This document shows positions 1 to 5,642 of a stretch of DNA of 5,642 nucleotides, one piece after another (position 1 is the stretch's first letter; each line of letters opens with the position of its first letter). Below the pieces are notes generated by a model, which was not told the origin of the DNA, ran no database searches, and saw nothing but the letters and a program-made list of their open reading frames with translations. A program made the position numbers and the translations under genes. The stretch lies in assembly GCA_020431545.1 (NCBI GenBank), contig JAGQIB010000130.1:1-5642 (forward strand), in the 5' to 3' direction. The DNA comes from Gemmatimonadota bacterium (lineage in GTDB: Bacteria > ARS69).

Positions 1-135
1 TTCGGCGTGCGCCTGTTCGCGCGCACGCTCGCGGACTGGCCGGTCGCGCGCGGCTCCCGAACGAAGGCGCCGGCCCAGCGCGCCAAGGCGCCGGCGAAGC
101 GGAGTGCGGCGAAGAGCCGTCGGAAGCGCGGATGA
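1..135 (+). CDS. C-terminal end of an unidentified protein (5' end outside window)
   Basis: Frame 1 is open from the first base to the TGA at 133-135 and gives 44 residues. The piece starts FGVRLFARTLADWPVARG and then becomes a basic, Ala/Pro/Lys/Arg-rich tail ending SRRKRG. The tail contains a near-perfect heptad repeat, TKAPAQR followed by AKAPAKR, encoded by two copies of AAGGCGCCGGC at 64-74 and 85-95. Such tails are common at the ends of proteins from GC-rich bacteria and are often disordered or nucleic-acid-binding, but they do not identify the family. The stop overlaps the start of the next gene in an ATGA, the arrangement seen at every other junction here, which supports this frame as a real gene. 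I do not recognise the protein and assign no function. Confidence 0.6.
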   Translation, partial: FGVRLFARTLADWPVARGSRTKAPAQRAKAPAKRSAAKSRRKRG

Positions 136-989
136 GAATCGGCGACGTCGAGTGGCATCTCGTCTCCGACGGGACGTTCCGCCTCGACGGCGGCGCGATG
201 TTCGGCGTCGTGCCGAAGCCGCTCTGGGAGAGGCGCACGAGCCCGGACGAGCGCAACCGCATCACGCTGGGCACGAACTGCCTGCTGATCCGGAGCTGTG
301 GCCGGATCGTGCTCGTGGACACCGGCAATGGCCGCAAGGAAGACGCGAAGTTCCGGGAGATCTTCGGGTTCGGAGAGGAGACGGATCTCGTCACGTCGCT
401 GGCCGCCCATGGCGTGGCGCCGGCCGACGTCGACACCGTCGTGTACACGCACCTGCACTTCGACCACGCGGGCGGCGGCACGCGACGTGACGAGGACGGT
501 CGCGTCGTGCCCGTGTTCCCGAACGCGCGCCACGTGGTGCAGCGGGCGGAGCTGGAGGACGCGGAGAGCCCCACCGTCCGCTCGTCCGCGAGCTACCTGC
601 CGCACAACTGGCGACCGATCGCGGACGCCGGCCTGCTCGACGTGGTGGACGGCGAGATCGACGTCGCGCCGGGGGTCCGCACGATGCTGATGAAGGGCCA
701 CGTTCGCGCGCTGACGGGGATCGTGATCGAGTCCGGGAACGAGAAGCTCGTATACCCCACCGACAACATGCCGACGTCGGCGCATGCGCCCGTGCCGTGG
801 GTGATGGGCTACGACCTCTATCCGCTCGACACGGTGGCCTTCAAGGAGAGATACCTGCCCGCCGCGATCGACGAGAACTGGATCGTGGCGTTCGAGCACG
901 ATCCGGTGGTCGGCGCGGCGCGGATCCGCCGGGAGGGGCGGGGGTTGGAGTTCGAGGTCGTGGCGCCGGCGCCCGGCGCGGCACCATGA
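132..989 (+). CDS. MBL-fold (metallo-beta-lactamase superfamily) metal-dependent hydrolase
   Basis: This 285-residue protein carries the full metal-ligand set of the superfamily. The core motif THLHFDHAGG supplies H107, H109, D111 and H112. H190 lies in KGHVRALTG, D211 in YPTDN and H256 in FEHDP. The VLVDTG strand at residues 60-65 is the usual lead-in to the fold. This pattern predicts a soluble two-metal (Zn or Fe) hydrolase. There is no signal peptide, so it is probably cytoplasmic. The layout resembles the lactonase-like branch (AiiA-type lactonases also have HLHFDHAGG), but the tyrosine that AiiA has three residues after the bridging Asp is not present (DNMP here), so AHL lactonase activity should not be assumed. 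The substrate is unknown. The ATG at 132 overlaps the upstream stop as ATGA and only a weak GGAAG lies upstream, which suggests coupling. Its stop overlaps the nrdR start. Confidence 0.88.
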   Translation: MRIGDVEWHLVSDGTFRLDGGAMFGVVPKPLWERRTSPDERNRITLGTNCLLIRSCGRIVLVDTGNGRKEDAKFREIFGFGEETDLVTSLAAHGVAPADVDTVVYTHLHFDHAGGGTRRDEDGRVVPVFPNARHVVQRAELEDAESPTVRSSASYLPHNWRPIADAGLLDVVDGEIDVAPGVRTMLMKGHVRALTGIVIESGNEKLVYPTDNMPTSAHAPVPWVMGYDLYPLDTVAFKERYLPAAIDENWIVAFEHDPVVGAARIRREGRGLEFEVVAPAPGAAP

Positions 990-1447
990 GGTGTCCCGGC
1001 TGCGGCAGCCTGGAGAACAAGGTCGTCGACTCGCGCACGGCGCGTGACGGCGACGCGATCCGGCGGCGCCGCGAGTGCCTGGCCTGCGGGGTGCGGTTCA
1101 CGACCTACGAGTACGTCGAGCGCACGCAGGTGCTCGTGATCAAGAAGGACGGCCGGCGCGAGCCGTTCCAGCGGGAGAAGCTCCACTCCGGGGTGTCCAA
1201 GGCGTGCGAGAAGCGCCCGATTCCCCGGGAGGACCTCGATGCGCTGCTGGATCGCGTGGAGACCGCGGTGCAGGCGATGGGGCAGAGCGAGATCGAGAGC
1301 CGGTCGATCGGCGAGCTGGTAATGGAGGAGCTCGCCCATCTGGACCAGATCGCGTACGTGCGATTCGCGAGCGTCTACCGCGAGTTCCGGGACGCGAGCC
1401 ACTTCCTGGAGGAGATCCGGCGCGTGCTGGAGAAGGGGGACTCATGA
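986..1447 (+). CDS. nrdR: Transcriptional repressor NrdR
   Basis: The 153 residues starting MRCPGCGSLENKVVDSR match NrdR over the whole length, and the family is usually about 150-160 residues. The N-terminal zinc ribbon uses C3, C6, C31 and C34 (CPGC and CLACG), with an Arg-rich stretch at residues 26-29, followed by the conserved RFTTYE at 37-42. An ATP-cone domain follows from about residue 49 (VLVIKKDGRREPFQREKL) to about 139. NrdR proteins sense ATP/dATP through this cone and repress ribonucleotide reductase operons by binding NrdR boxes. I chose the ATG at 986 over an in-frame start farther upstream (797) because the extra 63 codons would overlap the hydrolase gene and because CPxC at residues 3-6 is the canonical NrdR start. 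The ATG overlaps the previous stop as ATGA with no clear Shine-Dalgarno. No ribonucleotide reductase gene is in the window. Confidence 0.97.
   Translation: MRCPGCGSLENKVVDSRTARDGDAIRRRRECLACGVRFTTYEYVERTQVLVIKKDGRREPFQREKLHSGVSKACEKRPIPREDLDALLDRVETAVQAMGQSEIESRSIGELVMEELAHLDQIAYVRFASVYREFRDASHFLEEIRRVLEKGDS
1431..1440 (+). promoter_or_regulatory. Likely ribosome binding site for the M16 peptidase gene
   Basis: The purine run AGAAGGGGGA ends three bases before the ATG at 1444 and lies inside the last codons of nrdR. It is the most Shine-Dalgarno-like sequence before any start in this window. It supports 1444 as the start rather than the longer open frame that runs back to 1075 through nrdR. 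Confidence 0.5.
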
Positions 1448-4086
1448 GCGGGCCGATCGAGCGGCGCGTGCTGGACAACGGACTGACCGTGATCGCGGAG
1501 CGACGCGGCCTCGGCCCCGTGGTGTTCTCGGGCGTGGTTTACCGCGTGGGCTCGCGGGACGAGCGGCCCGGGATCACCGGGATCTCGCATCTCCTCGAGC
1601 ACATGATGTTCAAGGGAACCGAGAAGTACGGCAAGGGAGACGTCGCGGCGATCGTGGAGCGCAACGGCGGCGACCTGAACGCGTTCACGTCCGAGGACGT
1701 GACCATGTACTACGAGGTCTTCGCGCGCGACCGCTGGCCGCTCGCGCTGGAGATCGAGGCCGAGCGCATGGCGAACCTGCGCATCGACCCCGAGGAGCTG
1801 GAGTCCGAGCGTCAGGTCGTGCTCGAAGAACGCGTGATGTACCAGGACATCCCGGCCGTGGAGCTGAACGAGGAGCTCACCGCCGCGATGCTGCGCGAGT
1901 CGCCGTACCGGTGGCCGATCATCGGGTGGGAGGCGGACATCGAGGGGATCACGCGCGACGACCTCGTGGAGCACTACCGTCGCTACTACGCGCCCGACAA
2001 CGGAGCGCTCGTGGTGGTGGGCGACATCACGCCGGACGAGGTGTTCCGCGAGGCGGAGAAGCACTTCGGCCGCATTCCCGCCGGGCCCGGCGTGATGCGC
2101 CGCATTCCGCAGGAACCGCCGCTCCGCGGCGCCACGCGGTTCGATCTCGCCCGCGCGACGAACCTCCCGCACCTGCAGCTCATGTTCCGCGCGCCGGAGA
2201 TCGGCACGGCCGAGTCGGAGTCGCTCGCGTTGATCGCGAGCGTGCTGTCCGGTACGCGGACGTCGCGGCTGGACCTCGCGCTCCTGGAGACGAACAAGGC
2301 CGGCGACGTGAGCGTGCAGTACCACGCGAAGCAGGACCCCTCCACGTTCACGATCTTCGTGGAGGGACATCCCGGTGTGTCGTTAGACGAGGTCGAGTCC
2401 ATCGTGTGGAGCGAGCTCGAGCGCCTCGCCAAGGACGGCCCGGACGACGAGGAGCGTACGCGCGCGCTCGATTCCGCCGAGTCCGACCACGTGATCTCGC
2501 AGCAGTCGCCCTCGAATCGCGGGTTCACGCTCGGATGGCACGAGGCGCACGGCGACCTCGCGTACGCGGACACGATCCTGCCGCGCCTGCAGGAGCGCAC
2601 GCGCGAGGAGATGCTCGACATCGCTCGCCGGACGTTCCGGCGTGACGCCTGCGGGGTGGCGCGGATCGTTCCGGTCGGAAATGGCGCCGGGGGCGGGAAC
2701 GGCGGAGGGAACGGAAGCGTCGCCGGCCACGGACTCGCGGTCGCGGCGCACGCGCCGTCGCTGCACGGCGTGTTCTCGCCGCGTCGTCGATTCCGGACGG
2801 GGCTGCAGGCGGCGCCCGATCTGCAACGTCGGCGGCTCGCGAACGGGCTCTCGGTCGTGTTGCTGCCGGATCGCACCGATCCCGTGGTGTCGATCTCCAT
2901 GCTGTTCACGGGCGGCGGCATTCTCGACCCCGCGGGGCGGGAGGGGCTGTCCAAGCTCGCGGCCGACACGCTGGAGCGCGGGCCGCGCGGCGTGCCGTTC
3001 CTGGAGTTCAACCGCCGCTTCGAGCGTCTCGGCTCGGAGCTCTCGTTCGAGACCGGGTCGGAGATGGTGCACGCGGGCGTGACCCTGCTGTCGCGCCACG
3101 CGCCGGCCGGCCTTGGCCTGCTCGTGGACCTGCTCGAGGATCCCGGCCTGCGCGACGAGGACTTCGAGATCGTGCGCGAGCTCGCGCGCAACGACCTCGA
3201 GGCACGCGTCGACGATCTGGACGACGTCGCCGAGGATCTTTTCTTCGCGACGGTGGCGGGGGAGCACGCGTACGCGCGGCTCGGCCACGGACGACTCGAG
3301 GGCGTGACGGCGGCGACCGCGGAAGACGTGCGGCGCCAGGTCCCCGAGCTGTTCCGTCTGGACCAGGCGCACCTCGCGATCGTCGGCGACTTCGACGACG
3401 CCGCGATCTCGCCCCTGCTGGATCGCCTCGGCGCCGCCGCCGTTCCGGGCCGGAGCCCCGCGGCGATCCCGGAGCTGCCGCTCGCACGCGTGGACGCGAC
3501 GCGCGTGGCGACCCGGCCGGAGAAGGCGCAGGCCAAGATCTGGTGGGGCGGCCCCGGACTCTCCGCCGATGATCCCGATCGCTACGCCGCCATCGCGTTC
3601 AACCACGTACTGGGCGGCAGCGCGATCCGTTCGCGGCTCGGCGACACGATCCGCGACGAGCAGGGGCTCGCGTACTCCGTGTGGAGCCGCAACTACGAGC
3701 GCCGCGCGGGCGGGTTCTTCGTGGTGTCGATGGGCACGCGGCCCGAGAACGTCGCCAAGGCGGTGAGCTCCATCCGCACCGAGGTCCACAAGCTCGCCGA
3801 ACAGGGCCCCACCGAGAGCGAGCTGAACGACGCGCGCGACTATCTCACCGGCTCTTTCCCGCTCCGGTTCACCACGTACGGACGCCTGGCGCGGTTCTGG
3901 GTGCGCGCCTCGTTCCACGACTGGCCCTCCGACTTCCTGCTCGCCTATCCGGAGCGGATCCGCGCGCTCTCCGCGGCGGACCTGATCCGCGCCGGGCAGC
4001 GCCTCGCCGGCGCGACGGGCGCGCTCGCCGTGGCCGGTCCCGTGAACGAAGATCTGAGTCCGTGCGAGGCCGCGGACGCCGAATGA
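1444..4086 (+). CDS. M16 family zinc metallopeptidase, two M16 halves in one chain
   Basis: This is an 880-residue insulinase/pitrilysin-family peptidase. The N-terminal half opens RRVLDNGLTVIAE and carries the inverted zinc motif HLLEH at residues 49-53. The third ligand is probably E129 in ERQVVLEE: it lies 76 residues after H53 and 7 after E122, as in M16 enzymes. A Gly/Asn-rich linker at about 412-430 (GNGAGGGNGGGNG) and a further spacer join it to a second half that starts near 460 with RRRLANGLSVVLLPD. At the equivalent position the second half reads EGLSKLAADTLERG (500-513), so it has no zinc motif. It keeps the C-terminal signature RLGDTIRDEQGLAYSV (731-746), whose R737/Y744 pair matches the substrate-binding Arg/Tyr seven residues apart in M16 enzymes. 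One active and one inactive half closing as a chamber is the known family plan. No signal peptide is visible, so a cytoplasmic location is inferred. Both ends overlap neighbouring genes by ATGA. Confidence 0.95.
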   Translation: MSGPIERRVLDNGLTVIAERRGLGPVVFSGVVYRVGSRDERPGITGISHLLEHMMFKGTEKYGKGDVAAIVERNGGDLNAFTSEDVTMYYEVFARDRWPLALEIEAERMANLRIDPEELESERQVVLEERVMYQDIPAVELNEELTAAMLRESPYRWPIIGWEADIEGITRDDLVEHYRRYYAPDNGALVVVGDITPDEVFREAEKHFGRIPAGPGVMRRIPQEPPLRGATRFDLARATNLPHLQLMFRAPEIGTAESESLALIASVLSGTRTSRLDLALLETNKAGDVSVQYHAKQDPSTFTIFVEGHPGVSLDEVESIVWSELERLAKDGPDDEERTRALDSAESDHVISQQSPSNRGFTLGWHEAHGDLAYADTILPRLQERTREEMLDIARRTFRRDACGVARIVPVGNGAGGGNGGGNGSVAGHGLAVAAHAPSLHGVFSPRRRFRTGLQAAPDLQRRRLANGLSVVLLPDRTDPVVSISMLFTGGGILDPAGREGLSKLAADTLERGPRGVPFLEFNRRFERLGSELSFETGSEMVHAGVTLLSRHAPAGLGLLVDLLEDPGLRDEDFEIVRELARNDLEARVDDLDDVAEDLFFATVAGEHAYARLGHGRLEGVTAATAEDVRRQVPELFRLDQAHLAIVGDFDDAAISPLLDRLGAAAVPGRSPAAIPELPLARVDATRVATRPEKAQAKIWWGGPGLSADDPDRYAAIAFNHVLGGSAIRSRLGDTIRDEQGLAYSVWSRNYERRAGGFFVVSMGTRPENVAKAVSSIRTEVHKLAEQGPTESELNDARDYLTGSFPLRFTTYGRLARFWVRASFHDWPSDFLLAYPERIRALSAADLIRAGQRLAGATGALAVAGPVNEDLSPCEAADAE

Positions 4087-4844
4087 CCGAGGAGCGGCCC
4101 GGCGGGGAGATGACGCTGGTCGAGCACCTGGAGGAGCTGCGGACCGTGCTCCTCCAGTCGCTGCTGGCCGCGTCCGTCGCCGCGGTCGCCGCCTGGTTCC
4201 TTTCCGATCGCGCGATCGACCTGCTCGTGCGTCCCGCGATCGGCCCCGTGGGCGACCTGAAGTTCATCTCGCCCACGGGCGCGTTCATGCTGCGCATGAA
4301 GACCGCGATCGGGCTCGGCCTGTTCCTCGCCGCGCCGTTCATCGTGTGGCGTGTGTGGACGTTCGTGGTGCCCGGGCTCCTGAAGAAGGAGCGCAAGGTC
4401 GCGGTCCCGGTGGTGCTGAGCTCCGTGCTGCTGTTCTACGCGGGGGCGGCGTTCGCGTACCTCGTGATCCTGCCGATCGCGCTCACGTTCCTGCTCGGAT
4501 TCGGCACGCAGTACCTCCAGCCGATGATCACCGCGGAGCACTACTTCGACTTCGCGGTGCGCCTCACCCTCGCGTTCGGCGCGGTGTTCCAGTTCCCGCT
4601 CGTGGTCACGCTGCTCACGTGGTGGGGCATCCTCGATCCGGACTTCCTCAAGCGCTACTGGCGCTGGGGCGTGGTCCTCGTGTTCGTGCTCTCCGCGATC
4701 CTCACGCCCCCGGACGTCGCGTCGCAGCTGCTGATGGCCGGGCCGGTGCTGCTCCTGTACCTGATCTCGCTCCTGATCGCGCAGGGCATCGCGCGGAGTC
4801 GCCGGAAGGAAGCGGGGAAGGACGTAGAGGAGCCGCGGGACTAG
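4083..4844 (+). CDS. tatC: Sec-independent protein translocase subunit TatC
   Basis: The 253 residues match TatC, the integral-membrane receptor that binds twin-arginine signal peptides and works with TatA/TatB to export folded proteins. The N-terminus has HLEELR at 15-20. Six hydrophobic segments lie at roughly 24-41, 74-91, 106-130, 157-178, 194-206 and 213-234. Residues important in E. coli TatC fall at the same numbers here: F94 in VWTFVVPG, E103 in KKERK, and D211 and Q215 in LTPPDVASQ. Position 170, a membrane-embedded Glu in E. coli, is Gln here (FGAVFQFP). The C-terminus is a short charged cytoplasmic tail. The ATG at 4083 overlaps the peptidase stop as ATGA. M10 is a possible alternative start, but the overlap pattern favours M1. 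No tatA or tatB gene is in the window. The stop is followed almost at once by a broken beta-helix gene, with no visible terminator. Confidence 0.97.
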   Translation: MTEERPGGEMTLVEHLEELRTVLLQSLLAASVAAVAAWFLSDRAIDLLVRPAIGPVGDLKFISPTGAFMLRMKTAIGLGLFLAAPFIVWRVWTFVVPGLLKKERKVAVPVVLSSVLLFYAGAAFAYLVILPIALTFLLGFGTQYLQPMITAEHYFDFAVRLTLAFGAVFQFPLVVTLLTWWGILDPDFLKRYWRWGVVLVFVLSAILTPPDVASQLLMAGPVLLLYLISLLIAQGIARSRRKEAGKDVEEPRD

Positions 4845-5467
4845 GCCCCTCGAACTTCCTGCGCGGTGACAATCGACTGGACGTGAACCAGAGCTTCACG
4901 CGGTTCATCTTCGAGAACGACACCGGCTCGACCAAGGTCCTCAATGCGACCTACAACTACTGGCTGGGGAGCGGTGCGCTCTTCGGCAATGCGGACTCCA
5001 TTGTGAGCCGCATCTACTCGCCGGATTCGACATTCGACATCTCGAACTTCGTCACTCCCGGGAACGAAGAGATGATCGCGTGCGATTCCACGGTCCCCGC
5101 CCCCGACTCGTCGGCGGCGACCAGGCGTCGGCTAGCTCCGACTCGACCGGAAGATCGACCCATGAGCCTCGACGAAGTTCGCGCGTTTTCGCTGGGGACT
5201 GCGTTTCCGAATCCGAACCGAGGTGGTGTGCGCCTCGATCTTCGGATTCCTGCGGACCGCACGGGCAAATGGTCGTTGCAGGTCTACGATGTGGCCGGGC
5301 GACGCGTTCTGAGACGAGTTCAGCAGATTCCAGAACCTTGAGCGTATGTCATGGAGTGGGACGGCGCCAACCAGGACGGAAGAAGCATGCCCGGGGGTGT
5401 ATACTTCCTTCAGCTGGTAGGACCTGGGGGAACACGCGAAATCCGAAAGACCACCCTGCTGAGATGA
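4845..5467 (+). pseudogene. Headless remnant of a secreted beta-helix protein with C-terminal FlgD-like/sorting domain
   Basis: One frame (codons from 4847) encodes recognisable protein from a few bases after the tatC stop to the TGA at 5465-5467, but it has no plausible start: upstream in the same frame is only the shadow of tatC. The first part (NFLRGDNRLDVNQ, then NATYNYWLGSG) resembles the last coil of right-handed beta-helix proteins, where an asparagine-rich turn ends in a N-[WY]-W-G-like motif. A polar linker follows (to about 5170), then a C-terminal domain starting FSLGTAFPNPNRGG and continuing LQVYDVAGRRVLRR, typical of FlgD-like Ig or type IX-style sorting domains. A TGA at 5339-5341 interrupts it. 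The same frame then resumes with the expected end of that domain (MEWDGANQDGR, PGGVYFLQL, IRKTTLLR). It is therefore both front-truncated and nonsense-interrupted. A shortened product started at GTG 4883 or ATG 5162 cannot be excluded, but neither has a good ribosome site. Confidence 0.75.
5339..5341 (+). other. In-frame premature stop (TGA) inside the FlgD-like domain
   Basis: The codons read CAG ATT CCA GAA CCT TGA GCG TAT GTC ATG GAG TGG GAC. The domain continues in the same frame on both sides, so this is a substitution rather than a frameshift. In this family a glycine commonly stands shortly before the WDG motif, and GGA to TGA would be a single G-to-T change. The remaining 41 codons up to 5464 complete the domain. 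Other genes here end in TGA, so a reassigned code is not supported. Confidence 0.7.
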
Positions 5468-5642
5468 GCGAGACCATGCAACGTTTTGCGAATGTGGTCA
5501 GGACCTGGATCGGACTCGGACTCCTTGTGAGTCATTTCCACTCCGCATGGGCAGCGACGCTGCTTGTGCCGGACGAGTACGCGACGATCCAGGCGGGTCT
5601 CGATGCCGCTGCGTTCGGCGACACGGTGCTCGTCGCGCCGGG
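5464..5642 (+). CDS. Secreted right-handed beta-helix protein, N-terminal part (3' end outside window)
   Basis: The frame opens at ATG 5464 and runs off the window after 59 full codons. The first 30 or so residues form a Sec-type signal peptide: a basic n-region (QRF...VVR at 6-13), a hydrophobic core (WIGLGLLV, 15-22) and an AxA site at SAWA-A (cleavage after A30 or A31). No twin-arginine motif is seen. The mature start TLLVPDEYATIQAGLDAA, then GDTVLVAPG, is the classic opening of right-handed parallel beta-helix proteins (the VP-x-x-Y-x-TIQ-A-I-x-A-A-x-x-GD-T-V pattern). These are secreted or surface proteins, often polysaccharide-related or adhesive, but the actual role is unknown. The ATG overlaps the stop of the broken beta-helix gene as ATGA. 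An in-frame ATG at 5476 is an alternative start and would leave the signal peptide intact. Confidence 0.85.
   Translation, partial: MSETMQRFANVVRTWIGLGLLVSHFHSAWAATLLVPDEYATIQAGLDAAAFGDTVLVAP

Noticed and set aside
797..985. N-terminal extension of NrdR by 63 codons
   Set aside because: The extension is Arg/Gly-rich, overlaps the hydrolase gene in another frame, and precedes the canonical MRCPxC start of NrdR. The ATG at 986 fits the ATGA pattern.
1075..1443. N-terminal extension of the peptidase by 123 codons
   Set aside because: It is the out-of-frame shadow of nrdR. The family homology starts just after the ATG at 1444, which has a purine-rich ribosome site.
1986..3918. Two long open frames on the minus strand (516 and 511 residues) opposite the peptidase gene
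   Set aside because: They are rich in Arg, Ala, Ser and Pro with no recognisable domain and lie antisense to a well-conserved M16 gene. Long antisense open frames are expected in GC-rich DNA.
4346..4844. N-terminal part of the open frame that runs into the beta-helix remnant
   Set aside because: It lies entirely within tatC in another frame, is low-complexity Arg/Ala/Gly, and has no beta-helix or signal-peptide character. Only the part after the tatC stop resembles real protein.
4840..4900. Terminator after tatC
   Set aside because: I could not find a convincing GC-rich hairpin followed by a T-run. The sequence passes straight into the remnant reading frame.
5339..5341. TGA as selenocysteine or as a reassigned sense codon
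   Set aside because: The position is normally Gly, not a redox residue, and I see no supporting selenocysteine-type hairpin after it. Other genes in the window use TGA as their normal stop, so code reassignment is not supported.
5464..5555. Twin-arginine signal in the second beta-helix protein, which would link it to the nearby tatC
   Set aside because: The n-region has single, separated arginines (QRF and VVR) and no RRxFxK-like motif. It looks like an ordinary Sec signal.

Overview
The window is GC-rich bacterial DNA: the 60-base lines I counted by hand gave about 65-77% GC in the left four-fifths and about 55-63% in the right end. It reads entirely on the + strand. The gene set (NrdR, TatC, a single-chain M16 peptidase, then secreted beta-helix proteins with a FlgD-like/type IX-style C-terminal domain) suggests an uncultured FCB-group or related lineage such as Candidatus Eisenbacteria. 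That assignment is inference from protein style. No rRNA or other phylogenetic marker was compared.

Layout: (1) bases 1-135 hold the last 44 codons of an unidentified protein with a basic Ala/Lys/Arg tail. (2) 132-989 is a metallo-beta-lactamase-fold hydrolase. (3) 986-1447 is nrdR, the zinc-ribbon/ATP-cone repressor of ribonucleotide reductase genes. (4) 1444-4086 is an 880-residue M16 zinc peptidase made of two M16 halves, with only the first carrying the catalytic motif. (5) 4083-4844 is tatC, the multi-spanning subunit of the twin-arginine translocase. (6) 4845-5467 is a decayed gene: the C-terminal end of a secreted beta-helix protein. It has no start, begins almost directly at the tatC stop, and is interrupted by one in-frame TGA. 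(7) 5464 to the window end is the start of another secreted beta-helix protein with a signal peptide.

Every gene junction in the window, five in all, is the same four-base ATGA stop/start overlap. This indicates one tightly packed, translationally coupled transcription unit, at least through tatC. The products do not form one obvious pathway: nucleotide-pool regulation, proteolysis, protein export and a generic hydrolase sit together as housekeeping functions. The right end looks like the edge of a tandem array of surface or secreted beta-helix genes, where one copy has lost its front and acquired a nonsense codon.

I found no RNA gene, CRISPR array, insertion sequence, attachment site or convincing terminator, and no evidence for a wholly new system. 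The points most worth a second look are the broken beta-helix gene, its abrupt junction with tatC, and the uniform ATGA junctions.
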